64,000 nucleotides of DNA from Nocardia puris (lineage in GTDB: Bacteria; Actinomycetota; Actinomycetes; Mycobacteriales; Mycobacteriaceae): NCBI RefSeq assembly GCF_003315035.1, contig NZ_QNRE01000001.1, forward strand, positions 159,224 through 223,223, in the 5' to 3' direction. Made by a program: the position numbers and the translations under genes. The number at the start of each line of letters is the position of its first letter. Within the stretch, counting starts at the first letter, position 1. The notes below the pieces were generated by a model. That model worked only from the letters and a program-made list of their open reading frames with translations, made no database searches and was not told the DNA's origin. Of the stretch, positions 18,820 to 26,859 are shown one piece after another.

Positions 18820-20366
18820 CGATCTCCGGCGGCGGTCACCGCGGAGAGTTGTTCGCGCAGCACGTGTTTGAGCACCTTTCCAGCCGCCGACAGCGGCAGT
18901 TCGTCGGCGAAACTGACCGATCGCGGCACCTTGTACCCGGCGATCATCTGCTTGGTGAACGCGCGGATGTCCTCGACGCCGGGCCGCGTCCCCGCGCGCG
19001 GCACCACCACCGCGTGCACGCGTTCGCCGTACCGGTCGTCGGGCACGCCGACCACCGCGCACGCGGCCACGTCAGGGTGACCGGTCACCGCGTTCTCCAC
19101 TTCGATGGAATACACGTTCTCCCCTCCCGTGATGATCATGTCCTTGATCCGGTCGACCAGGAAAAGATAGCCGTCCGCGTCGAGATAGCCGCCGTCGCCG
19201 GTGTGCATCCAGCCGCCGCGCAGCGCCTCGGCGGTGGTGTCGGGCAGGTTCCAGTAGCCCCGCATCACGCCGTCCCCGCGAACCACCACCTCGCCGACGA
19301 CGCCGGCACCGACCGGACGCTCCTCGCGGTCGACCACGCGCAGCTCGCAGTGCACGGCGGGCCGCCCGACCGACCGCAGCCGATCCGATCCGGGCCGGTG
19401 GTCGGCCGGGGTGAGCATGGTCGCCACCGGGGAGAGTTCGGTCATGCCGTAGGTCTGCACGCACTCGAGGCTCGGCACCTTCGCGAGCACACGCTCGAGC
19501 ACGGTCGTCGGGATCGGCGCGGCCCCGTAGACGAGGCGCCGCAGACTGCTCAGATCGGTGTCGTCGCAGTCCGGGTGCTCGAACACCATGCGCACCATGG
19601 TGGCCACCAGCAGCAGGTCGGTGACTCCGTGCGCGGCCACGGCCCGCAGCACCTCGCCCGGCTCGAACCTGGGGATCACCACCTGGGTGTTGCCGAGCGT
19701 CGTGTGCGCGACCCACCCCGCCAGGTCACCGAGGTGGAACATGGGCGCGGCGTGCAGCATCGACCCGCCGGGGGTGGCGAACCCGCAGGTGGCCATGGCG
19801 CCGAGCGCGGAGGTCATCAGGTTGTCGTGGCTGAGCATCACGCCCTTGGCGCGGCCGGTGGTGCCCCCGGTGTAGAACAGGGCGGCGAGACTGTCTCCGC
19901 CACGCCTGCTGTCCTCGACCGGATCTGCGCCCGCGATCAATTCCTCGACCGGCAGCATGCCCTCGGGCGCGGGTCCGTCGCCGCACCAGACGAGCTCGGC
20001 CAGGCCCGGACACCGCGCGCGGACCGCAGCGGCCGTCTCGGCGAATTCGTCTCCGACACAGAGGATCTTGGTGTCGCAGTCGTTCAGCGACGCGGCGATC
20101 TCCGGCACGCTCCACCGGATGTTGACGGTGTTGAGCACGCCGTCGGCCCAGCAGGTGGCGAGCAGATAGTCGAGGTAGCGGTCGGAATTGAGGGAGAGCA
20201 TGCCGACCCGGTCGTCGGCGCGCAGGCCGAGCGCGCGCAATCCGCCGGCGAAACGGCGCACGCGCTCGGCCTGTTCGGCGAACGTGCGGGTGCGGTCGCC
20301 GTAGACGGAGGCGACGCGGTCGGGGTGGGCGGCCAGTGCCCGGTGCAGTCCCTGCGTGAGATACAT
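18816..20366 (-). CDS. acyl-CoA synthetase (FadD-type AMP-binding ligase)
   Basis: Activates a carboxylic acid to its CoA thioester through an acyl-adenylate. The 516 residues show the ANL superfamily order: FYTGGTTGRAKGVMLSH (P-loop, about 166), QTYGMTELSPV (about 305), the hinge region YLFLVDRIKDMIITGGENV (about 400), and the C-terminal lysine in LPLSAAGKVLKHVLRE. All core motifs are intact. It lies downstream of the thiolase-like gene, with 32 bases between, and overlaps the double TetR. With its neighbours it would feed a beta-oxidation-like pathway. Substrate specificity cannot be read from sequence. Confidence 0.92.
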   Translation of the reverse strand: MYLTQGLHRALAAHPDRVASVYGDRTRTFAEQAERVRRFAGGLRALGLRADDRVGMLSLNSDRYLDYLLATCWADGVLNTVNIRWSVPEIAASLNDCDTKILCVGDEFAETAAAVRARCPGLAELVWCGDGPAPEGMLPVEELIAGADPVEDSRRGGDSLAALFYTGGTTGRAKGVMLSHDNLMTSALGAMATCGFATPGGSMLHAAPMFHLGDLAGWVAHTTLGNTQVVIPRFEPGEVLRAVAAHGVTDLLLVATMVRMVFEHPDCDDTDLSSLRRLVYGAAPIPTTVLERVLAKVPSLECVQTYGMTELSPVATMLTPADHRPGSDRLRSVGRPAVHCELRVVDREERPVGAGVVGEVVVRGDGVMRGYWNLPDTTAEALRGGWMHTGDGGYLDADGYLFLVDRIKDMIITGGENVYSIEVENAVTGHPDVAACAVVGVPDDRYGERVHAVVVPRAGTRPGVEDIRAFTKQMIAGYKVPRSVSFADELPLSAAGKVLKHVLREQLSAVTAAGDR

Positions 20367-20398
20367 GACGCTGTCCTGGTTCTCGTGGCGGTTCGCGG

Positions 20399-21562
20399 TC
20401 AGGTGGTCAGCAGGACGCACGCCGCCACGCCGGGTGCGCCGTAGACCTGGGTGTAGCCGACCCGCGGCGTGCCGGGCACCTGCCGCGCCCCGGCCTGTCC
20501 GCGCAACTGCACGCAGATCTCGTGGATCTGGCGCAGCCCGGACGCGCCGATGGGTTCGCCGTTGCAGAGCAGCCCGCCGTCGGTGTTGATCGCGAGGCGG
20601 CCGTCGAGGGCGGTGGCGCCGGACCGGACGAGCCGCTCCTGTTCGCCGTCGGCGCAGAATCCGTTCTCCGCCATATGCATCAGCTCGGCGCCCGCCTCGG
20701 AATCCTGGAGCTGAGCCACCCGCACTTCGTCGGGCCCGATGCCCGCCATGTCGAAGCAGGCGGCCGCGGCGGCGACCGTCGGGGCGGGGGCACGCTCGGC
20801 GGGCAGCGAGGTCGAGAAGACCTCGAACGAGCTGAACTGCCTGGTGCGCACCGAGATTCCGCGGATGTAGACCGGAGTGTCGGTGTAGCGGTGGGCGTGC
20901 TCGGCCGGGCACACCACCAGCGCGGCCGCACCCTCGCTGGGCGCGCAGAACATGTACTTGGTGAGCGGGTGGTTCAGCATGGGCGCGGCGGCGATCTGTT
21001 CGGCGGTGAACGGCTCCCGGCGCCACGCGGTCGGGGTCCGCGCACCGTTGCGGTAGCTCTTGGCCGCGATCTCGGCGAGCAGGAACGGATCGATGCCGTG
21101 GTCGTGCAGGTAGCGGTTGATCTTCATGGCGAAGAACTGGGTGGTGAGCATGAGACCCGTGTCGCCGTACCAGGATTCGAGCCCGAACAGGGCGGGGTTC
21201 ACGTCGAAGGCGCCGCGCGCGTGTTTGTCGAATCCGACGACCAGTCCCAGGCCGCCCTGCCCGGCGGCGACGGCGTTGCAGGCCATCGCCACCGCGCTGC
21301 CCGCCGTGGCGCATCCGTTGGACACGTTCACGAACGGCAGGCCGGTCAATCCCATCCACCGCACCAGGGAGTCGGCCGTCGTGCCCTCGCCCGCGGCGGT
21401 GTTGGCGCCGTAGGACCCGCCGAAAGCGAAATCTATGTCACGCCACTCGACTCCCGCGTCGCGCAGTGCGGCACGCGCCGCCAGCGCGCCCATCGCCACC
21501 GCGGACACCCCCGGATGCCTGCCGAACGGATACAGCCCGATGCCGACGATCGCGGTGTCCAT
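20399..21562 (-). CDS. thiolase-like lipid-transfer protein, catalytic His replaced
   Basis: The 387-residue protein belongs to the SCP-x/Ltp branch of thiolases. It keeps the nucleophile cysteine in NGCATAGSAVAMA (about residue 88). The usual GHPIGA histidine motif instead reads NGEPIGASG, with Glu in place of His, and the usual C-terminal C-x-G reads APGVAACVLL. Such changes occur in Ltp proteins that pair with a DUF35 partner and act as retro-aldolases in steroid side-chain degradation. A DUF35 gene lies immediately upstream, four bases away. It may therefore cleave a C-C bond in a way other than classical thiolysis. Family is firm, reaction inferred. Confidence 0.85.
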   Translation of the reverse strand: MDTAIVGIGLYPFGRHPGVSAVAMGALAARAALRDAGVEWRDIDFAFGGSYGANTAAGEGTTADSLVRWMGLTGLPFVNVSNGCATAGSAVAMACNAVAAGQGGLGLVVGFDKHARGAFDVNPALFGLESWYGDTGLMLTTQFFAMKINRYLHDHGIDPFLLAEIAAKSYRNGARTPTAWRREPFTAEQIAAAPMLNHPLTKYMFCAPSEGAAALVVCPAEHAHRYTDTPVYIRGISVRTRQFSSFEVFSTSLPAERAPAPTVAAAAACFDMAGIGPDEVRVAQLQDSEAGAELMHMAENGFCADGEQERLVRSGATALDGRLAINTDGGLLCNGEPIGASGLRQIHEICVQLRGQAGARQVPGTPRVGYTQVYGAPGVAACVLLTT

Positions 21563-21566
21563 GCGG

Positions 21567-21995
21567 TCACCCCCCGTCCTCGGCCAGGGGGCGGAAACAG
21601 TGGATCGACCGCGCGCCGCCCGCACTCTCGAACGCGCACAACCGCACCCGCATCGGCATTCCGATCGCCAGCGACTCCGGGTCCGCGCAGTCGATCCGGC
21701 CTTCGACCAACCCCTGACCCGCGAACTCGACGTATCCCACGGCGTAGGGGATGAATTCGCCCACCCCCGCGTACGGCGGTGATTTCGGCGGGAAGTTCTG
21801 GATCGTGAAAGTCCACAGCGTGCCGGTCTCGCGATACTCCGTCTCGAGCAGATCGCCGCGACCGCAGCGCGGGCAGGTCGACTGAACGGGGAAGGTCGTG
21901 ACATCGCAAGGCGCGCAACGGCTGCCGAGCAGGCGCGGCGCGTCCGGCTCGCCGGTGAACAGGTGCGCGGCGAGGGGAGCGAGAACGTCCGGCAT
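21567..21995 (-). CDS. DUF35 zinc-ribbon/OB-fold protein, partner of the thiolase-like protein
   Basis: The 142-residue protein has an N-terminal rubredoxin-like zinc ribbon (CAPCDVTTFPVQSTCPRCG, cysteines near 27, 30, 41 and 44) followed by the DUF35 OB fold with the GTLWTFTIQNFPPKSPPY segment. This family partners thiolase-like Ltp proteins and shapes or completes their active site. Its ATG overlaps the upstream cupin stop (ATGA), and four bases separate it from the thiolase-like gene, so the three are co-translated. Confidence 0.9.
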   Translation of the reverse strand: MPDVLAPLAAHLFTGEPDAPRLLGSRCAPCDVTTFPVQSTCPRCGRGDLLETEYRETGTLWTFTIQNFPPKSPPYAGVGEFIPYAVGYVEFAGQGLVEGRIDCADPESLAIGMPMRVRLCAFESAGGARSIHCFRPLAEDGG

Positions 21996-22525
21996 CAGCC
22001 CTCCGCGCCGATGAGTGCGTAGGCGAGCACGAGGGTTTCGTCGCCGTCGTTGAACCACCCGTGCGGTGTGCCGTTCTGCACCAGGCAATCCCCCGGGGCG
22101 ACGGCGACTTCCACGCCGGGGCCGCGCATCGTGCCGTGCCCGCTGAGCACGACGACGTAGTCGACGGTCCGGGTGGTGTGCTCGCCCGCCCGTTCGGTGG
22201 AGAAGGTCTCGGCCGCGCCGGGCAGCGCCGCCTCCATCTCCGCGGCGGCCGCCGCCAGGTCGGCACCGGGCGGCGGAATGTAGTCGATTCCCGGTGGGAT
22301 ACACAGGAATCCGAACCGAACCCCGGGCGGGGCGGGATAGAACGGGGCCTTGCGGTCACCGTCGGACGCGGCGGCGACCGGCAGCGCGGGCTTGTCCGTC
22401 TCCCAGACGCGGTAGATCTCCACGCCGGGCAGCAGGGTCGCGGTCACCGGTTCGACGGGGCCGTCGTCGAGCACGACGGTGTCTCCGTTCGCGGCGGTAC
22501 CGAGGACGATCCGGCGATTCTTCAT
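21995..22525 (-). CDS. cupin-domain protein
   Basis: The 176 residues carry a C-terminal cupin barrel: TVDYVVVLSGHGTMRG, then VAVAPGDCLVQNGTPHGW, the second cupin motif with PGD and a histidine. The first metal motif lacks its usual paired histidines, so metal binding is uncertain. An N-terminal part with a proline-rich loop (FYPAPPGVRFGFLCIPPG) precedes it. Similar proteins often occur in aromatic and acyl-CoA catabolic operons. An AAGAGG stands upstream of the ATG. Role unknown. Confidence 0.8.
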   Translation of the reverse strand: MKNRRIVLGTAANGDTVVLDDGPVEPVTATLLPGVEIYRVWETDKPALPVAAASDGDRKAPFYPAPPGVRFGFLCIPPGIDYIPPPGADLAAAAAEMEAALPGAAETFSTERAGEHTTRTVDYVVVLSGHGTMRGPGVEVAVAPGDCLVQNGTPHGWFNDGDETLVLAYALIGAEG

Positions 22526-22554
22526 GGGGGTGAACCTCTTTCGACAGGGTGCGG

Positions 22555-23529
22555 TCAGTGCGGGAAGGCGGCGGCGAACGCTTCGAGTTCGCGCGGGATG
22601 TCCGGCCCGGCCGGCTGGTAGACGATCTCGGTGGTGCCCGCCTCGGCGAGTTCGGCCAGCCGGTCCCGCCAGCGGGCCGGGTCGAGGGCGACGCCGGTGG
22701 CCGCCATCAGCTCGGCGGTGACGAACGGCCGGTCCCGGTCGTTCACCGAGTGCAGGTGCCCCTCGTGCAGGGCGAGGTGGCGTTCGCGTTCGGGGACGTC
22801 GCGATACGCGGTCTCGGCCCACTCGCGTGCGCCCGGGATCAGGTCGAACATGCCGAATTCGCTGGCCACGTGCAGCAATACGCTCGCGCCGTGTCCGGCG
22901 GCCGCGATCGCGCGCTCGGAGCCCGGGTCCTCGCCGTCGTCGAGGACGGTGCCGAACACGACCTGGGAGCTCCACGCGAAGCCGGGGATCGGTTTGGTCA
23001 CGGCGAGCACACCGTCGGCGTGCTTGCGCGCCACCTCGATCCCTTTCGGCCCCTCGGCGGCCACCACCCACGGCACAGTGACGGGGCGGGCCGGGGCGAA
23101 CGGCGCCTCGTGCAGCATCCGCATCGGCGCGCCCTCCCACTCGACCTGCTCACCGGCCAGCAGGGCTTTGACGGCTTCGATGTAGCCGGCGACATCGCGC
23201 CAGCGCGACGGTCGCTGCCCCATGCTGACCCGGCCGGTGAATCCGGTCCCGACGCCGACCGCGACGCGATCGGCGCCGGCGAGGGACACCAGTTCGGCGA
23301 TCGCCGCGGCGGTCACCATCGGGTGTCGTAGCGAGGGGACGAGCACGCCGGGCCCCAGTCCGATGCGCTCGGTGCGCTCGGCGGCGCGGCACAGCTGGAC
23401 CCAGACGTCGGCGTAGAGGGCGGGCGAATCGTAGAACCAGGCGCGCGCGTAGCCGAGTCGTTCGGCCACCCGCGCGTGTTCGTGGCTGGCCAGCGAACTG
23501 GTCAGCGAACACGACAGGGTGAGTGTCAT
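22555..23529 (-). CDS. LLM-class flavin-dependent oxidoreductase (F420 or FMN)
   Basis: The 324-residue protein has the luciferase-like TIM barrel: ERTERIGLGPGVLVPSLRHP, then ADRVAVGVGTGFTG, and the VPWVVAAEGPKGIEVARKHADG segment that lines the flavin site. In Actinobacteria such proteins use F420H2 or reduced FMN and act as reductases or monooxygenases. ATG 23529 is chosen for GGGAGA nine bases upstream; an ORF start 51 bases earlier lacks one. It is the first gene of the leftward catabolic operon (LLM, cupin, DUF35, thiolase-like, ligase, TetR) and is divergent from the acyl-CoA dehydrogenase. Confidence 0.88.
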   Translation of the reverse strand: MTLTLSCSLTSSLASHEHARVAERLGYARAWFYDSPALYADVWVQLCRAAERTERIGLGPGVLVPSLRHPMVTAAAIAELVSLAGADRVAVGVGTGFTGRVSMGQRPSRWRDVAGYIEAVKALLAGEQVEWEGAPMRMLHEAPFAPARPVTVPWVVAAEGPKGIEVARKHADGVLAVTKPIPGFAWSSQVVFGTVLDDGEDPGSERAIAAAGHGASVLLHVASEFGMFDLIPGAREWAETAYRDVPERERHLALHEGHLHSVNDRDRPFVTAELMAATGVALDPARWRDRLAELAEAGTTEIVYQPAGPDIPRELEAFAAAFPH

Positions 23530-23738
23530 CGGGGATCTCCCAAGGCGCGGTCTGCGGACTCGCCGAGCAGCGAAGTCCATGAAGACTAGATATGTCGTAG
23601 GTCATACCGTAGCACCGACTCCCCGCGGTGGGCAATGGTTGCTAGGTCGACTTGAAGAGCCGAATCCGCAGGGATCACCGCACTTACTGGCGCATGAGCT
23701 GGAAAGCGGGGCTGGACAACTAGCGTCCCAGGGGTGAA

Positions 23739-23762
23739 AGTCAATGATGACTAGAATGACTA
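23739..23762. promoter_or_regulatory. repeat cluster in the divergent promoter of the catabolic cluster
   Basis: AGTCA-ATGA-TGACT (23739-23752) is an inverted repeat, and ATGACTA occurs twice nine bases apart (23747 and 23756). The cluster lies 52-75 bases before the acyl-CoA dehydrogenase start in the 284-bp divergent intergenic region. It is a candidate operator for the double-TetR regulator, whose two DNA-binding domains could suit several half-sites. This is inference from position. Confidence 0.35.
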
Positions 23763-23813
23763 CAACCGCGCTTCGGAGAGCGTCGACCACACCCGACAGG
23801 CTGGAGGTTCACC

Positions 23814-24962
23814 ATGCAGCACCGTTCGCCCTGGGTGGACGACGAAGTCGCCGCGCTCGCGGAGATGGCCCGGCGTTTCATCACCCGCGAGGCGCTGCCG
23901 CATCGGCAGCGCTGGCTCGACCAGGGCCACGTCGACCGCGAATTCTGGCAGCGCGCGGGCGCGGCCGGGCTGCTGTGCGCGTCGATTCCGGAGGAGTACG
24001 GCGGTGGCGGCGGCACCCTCGCCCACGACCTGGCGGTGTTCCGCGCGCCCCTGCAACTGACCGAAACGGGATTCGGCATCGGCAACGCGGTGCACAGCGG
24101 CGTCGTGGCGCACTACCTGCTGGCCTACGGCAACGAGGAACAGAAACGACGCTGGTTGCCGGGTATGGCGGCCGGCACCGCGATCGGCGCGATCGCGATG
24201 ACCGAACCGGACGGCGGCTCGGATCTCCAGCGGCTGCGCACCCGCGCGGTCCGCGACGGCGACCACTTCCTCGTGGACGGCGCGAAGACGTTCATCAGCA
24301 ACGGAACCCAGGCCGACCTGGTGATCGTGCTGGCCAAGACCCGGCAGGGCGCGGGCGCGAAGGGCATCTCGCTGCTGCTGGTCGAGACCGGGAGCACCGC
24401 GGGATTCCGGGTCGGCCGCCGCCTCGACAAGATCGGCTTGCACGCCCAGGACACGGCGGAGCTGTTCTTCGACGCGATGCGGGTGCCCGCCGCGAATCTG
24501 CTCGGCGAACCCGATCGCGGCTTCGGCTACGTCATGACCCAGCTCGCCAGGGAACGGCTGCTGCTCGCCGACAGCGCGCTCGCGGTGGCCGAGGAGGCGC
24601 TCACCCTCACCGTCCGCTACACCAAGGAACGCCACATCTTCGGCGCGCCGCTGTTCGCGATGCAGAACACCCGCTTCGAGCTGGCGCGCTGCGCGACGCT
24701 CACCCGCACCACCCGTGCCTTCGTCGACGCCTGCGTCATGGACTGGTTGCGCGGCGAGCTCGACACCGCCTCGGCGTCGATGGCGAAGGCGCACGCCACC
24801 GAAGTGCAGGGTGAGGTCCTGGACCGCTGCCTGCAACTGTTCGGCGGCTACGGGTTCACGCTCGAGTATCCGATCGCGCGGATGTACGCCGACGCCCGCG
24901 CCCAGCGGATCTACGGCGGCGCCAACGAGGTGATGAAGGAACTGATCGCGCGGTCGCTGTAG
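23814..24962 (+). CDS. acyl-CoA dehydrogenase
   Basis: FAD enzyme that introduces the alpha-beta double bond in an acyl-CoA. The 382 residues follow the family order, with AIAMTEPDGGSDLQRLRTRA (FAD/substrate loop, about 125-145), FGGYGFTLEYPIARMYADAR and a C-terminal IYGGANEVMKELIA. The usual catalytic glutamate of the IYEGT motif is Gly here. A glutamate in LARERLLLADSA aligns with the alternative base used by isovaleryl-CoA dehydrogenase, so the enzyme is probably active and of that type. The ATG has GGAGG nine bases upstream. It is divergent from the LLM operon. Confidence 0.92.
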   Translation: MQHRSPWVDDEVAALAEMARRFITREALPHRQRWLDQGHVDREFWQRAGAAGLLCASIPEEYGGGGGTLAHDLAVFRAPLQLTETGFGIGNAVHSGVVAHYLLAYGNEEQKRRWLPGMAAGTAIGAIAMTEPDGGSDLQRLRTRAVRDGDHFLVDGAKTFISNGTQADLVIVLAKTRQGAGAKGISLLLVETGSTAGFRVGRRLDKIGLHAQDTAELFFDAMRVPAANLLGEPDRGFGYVMTQLARERLLLADSALAVAEEALTLTVRYTKERHIFGAPLFAMQNTRFELARCATLTRTTRAFVDACVMDWLRGELDTASASMAKAHATEVQGEVLDRCLQLFGGYGFTLEYPIARMYADARAQRIYGGANEVMKELIARSL

Positions 24963-24969
24963 CCCGCCG

Positions 24970-25956
24970 TCAGGCGGTCCGGTCGGCGACCGGGACGAGG
25001 TCGGCGAGGTGGGTGCGGAGGAGGTGGTTCACCTCGTCGGTGCGTTCCAGTTGGACGAGGTGGCCCGCGTCGGCGATCTTGGTGACCGCGCGCAGGCCGG
25101 GGACGTGGGCGCGGAGGGTGCCGAGGGGGTCGCGGCCGCTGAAGCCTTCCATGTCGGGGTCGCGGTCGCCGTAGAGGAAGTAGGTGGGGACGGTGATCTT
25201 CGCGTCGGCGAAGTCGGCGGTGAGTTCCCAGTTGCGGTCCAGGTTGCGATACCAGTTCAGGCCGCCGGTGAAGCCGGTGCGTTCGAATTCGGTGGCCAGC
25301 GTGTCGAATTCGGACTCCGAGAGCCAGCGCCACGGTAGCGCGGGCGCGTCCGGCAGCACGTCGAGGTAGCCGGTGCCCTCGGCGGGAAACCGCCAGGTAT
25401 CGAGGTAGTGGTAGTCGGCGCTCAGCGAATGGTAGACCCGGGCGAGGAACTCCCGAGGCCGCGCACCGAGCTCCGCATCCGCCACGCCCGGACGCTGGAA
25501 ATAGTCGAGGTGCAGGAAGTGGCGCTGCGCCGCCTTCGCCCACAACTGCGACGGCGCGCGGGGCGGGCGCGGCGCGTACGGGTTGTTCAGCACGATCAGG
25601 CCCGCGACCCGCTCGGGCGCGCGCAGCGCCAGCTCCCACACCAGGGCCGCGCCGAAATCCAGCCCCACGAACACCGCGCGCGGCTCCCCCAGGTCGTCCA
25701 GCAGGCCGAGCAGGTCACCGATGACGGCGGCGTTGGTGAACGCCGACACGTCGTCGGGGCATTCGGTGCGACCATATCCGCGCAGATCGGGGGCCAGCGC
25801 GCGGTACCCGGCGGCCGCGACGGCGGCGAGTTGGCGGTGCCACATGAACCAGGTGTGCGGGAACCCGTGGCAGAAAACCACCGGATGCCCCGTGCCCTGC
25901 TCCGCCACGTGCAGCCGGATGCCGTTGGTCTCCACGATCCGATGCGTCAGTTCCAC
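24970..25956 (-). CDS. alpha/beta hydrolase of the epoxide hydrolase type
   Basis: The 328-residue enzyme has the oxyanion-hole HGFPHTWFMWHRQL, the nucleophile elbow VGLDFGAAL (Asp in place of Ser, as in epoxide hydrolases and haloalkane dehalogenases), and the catalytic histidine in DAGHLVQLE. Acting through an alkyl-enzyme ester it would open an epoxide or a related bond. GTG 25956 is chosen because GGAGG (25962-25966) stands five bases before it. A longer reading from 25992 would run through the KstR-type operator. It is divergent from the SDR at 26010 and convergent with the acyl-CoA dehydrogenase. Substrate unknown. Confidence 0.88.
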   Translation of the reverse strand: MELTHRIVETNGIRLHVAEQGTGHPVVFCHGFPHTWFMWHRQLAAVAAAGYRALAPDLRGYGRTECPDDVSAFTNAAVIGDLLGLLDDLGEPRAVFVGLDFGAALVWELALRAPERVAGLIVLNNPYAPRPPRAPSQLWAKAAQRHFLHLDYFQRPGVADAELGARPREFLARVYHSLSADYHYLDTWRFPAEGTGYLDVLPDAPALPWRWLSESEFDTLATEFERTGFTGGLNWYRNLDRNWELTADFADAKITVPTYFLYGDRDPDMEGFSGRDPLGTLRAHVPGLRAVTKIADAGHLVQLERTDEVNHLLRTHLADLVPVADRTA

Positions 25957-25971
25957 CGGTGCCTCCAAATC

Positions 25972-25985
25972 TAGAACCTGTTCTA
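25972..25985. promoter_or_regulatory. KstR-type operator between hydrolase and SDR genes
   Basis: TAGAACCTGTTCTA is a perfect palindrome apart from its central two bases and matches TNNAACNNGTTNNA, the published KstR consensus of mycobacteria and rhodococci, at every fixed position. It lies 16 bases upstream of the hydrolase start. On the other side it lies nine bases before TAGTGT (25995-26000), a -10 candidate for the SDR gene, so a bound repressor would block both promoters. KstR controls sterol catabolism and is not encoded in this window. Confidence 0.7.
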
Positions 25986-26009
25986 CATTCACGGTAGTGT
26001 CCCGGAGTT

Positions 26010-26858
26010 GTGAGCGGAATACCTGGGAATCTGCACGGCCGGGTCGCGGTCGTCACCGGCGCGAGCCGCGGCATCGGCAAGGGCATCGCGCTGGAACTGG
26101 GCGCGGCGGGCGCCACGGTGTACGTCACCGGCCGGTCCGCCGCCGCCGGACGGCTGCCGGGCACGGTGCACGCGACGGCGGAGGAGATCGACGCGCTGGG
26201 CGGCACCGGGGTGCCGTTCGTCTGCGACCACCGCGACGACGACGCGGTCCAACGCCTGTTCGAGCGCGTGCGCGAGGAGCGCGGCCGCCTCGACGTACTG
26301 GTGAACAACGTCTACAACTCCCCCGCCGCCGCGCGCTGGCTCGGCAAGCCGTTCTGGGAGGTGCCGCCCTCGGCGTGGGACGAGACCTTCGACGTGGGCG
26401 TCCGATCCCATTACGCGGCAGCGTGTTTCGCCGCGCCACTGCTGATCGCCTCGCGCGGGCTGCTGGTGAACATCTCCTCCCCCGGTTCGCAGCGCTATAT
26501 GCACAACGCCGTCTACGGCGTCGCCAAGACCGCGCTGGACCGGCTCACGGCCGACCTCGCCCACGACCTCACCGGCACCGGCGTCACCGCCGTCTCCCTG
26601 TGGCCCGGCATCGTGAACACCGAACTGCTGCAAATGGTTCCGGCCGACGCGCAGGGACGCCGACTGGTCACACTGCCCGGCGAGGGCACCTTCGATCTGG
26701 CCGCCGCCGAGTCCCCGCACTTCCCGGGGCGCGCGGTCGCCGCGTTGGCGGCCGACCCGGATCGACTATCCCGCACCGGAAAGGCTTGGCGCGTCGCCGA
26801 TCTCGCCGACACCTACGGATTCACCGACGTGGACGGGCGAATCCCGCGCTCCGGCTGA
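26010..26858 (+). CDS. short-chain dehydrogenase/reductase (DHRS1-like)
   Basis: The 282-residue protein is longer than a classical SDR and resembles the DHRS1 type, a NAD(P)(H) oxidoreductase for steroid-like and other carbonyls in animals. It carries TGASRGIGKGIALELG (about 18), an NNVYNSP segment in place of the usual NNAG, and the catalytic YGVAK (about 170). The long insertion after PGIVNTELLQM is typical of the group. The GTG start follows CGGAG closely. A TAGTGT -10 and the KstR-type box lie just upstream. Confidence 0.88.
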   Translation: MSGIPGNLHGRVAVVTGASRGIGKGIALELGAAGATVYVTGRSAAAGRLPGTVHATAEEIDALGGTGVPFVCDHRDDDAVQRLFERVREERGRLDVLVNNVYNSPAAARWLGKPFWEVPPSAWDETFDVGVRSHYAAACFAAPLLIASRGLLVNISSPGSQRYMHNAVYGVAKTALDRLTADLAHDLTGTGVTAVSLWPGIVNTELLQMVPADAQGRRLVTLPGEGTFDLAAAESPHFPGRAVAALAADPDRLSRTGKAWRVADLADTYGFTDVDGRIPRSG

Positions 26859-26859
26859 G

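Noticed and set aside
25957..25992. Longer N-terminus of the epoxide hydrolase-like protein from GTG 25992
   Set aside because: It has no ribosome site and would be read through the KstR-type palindrome, while GTG 25956 has GGAGG five bases upstream.
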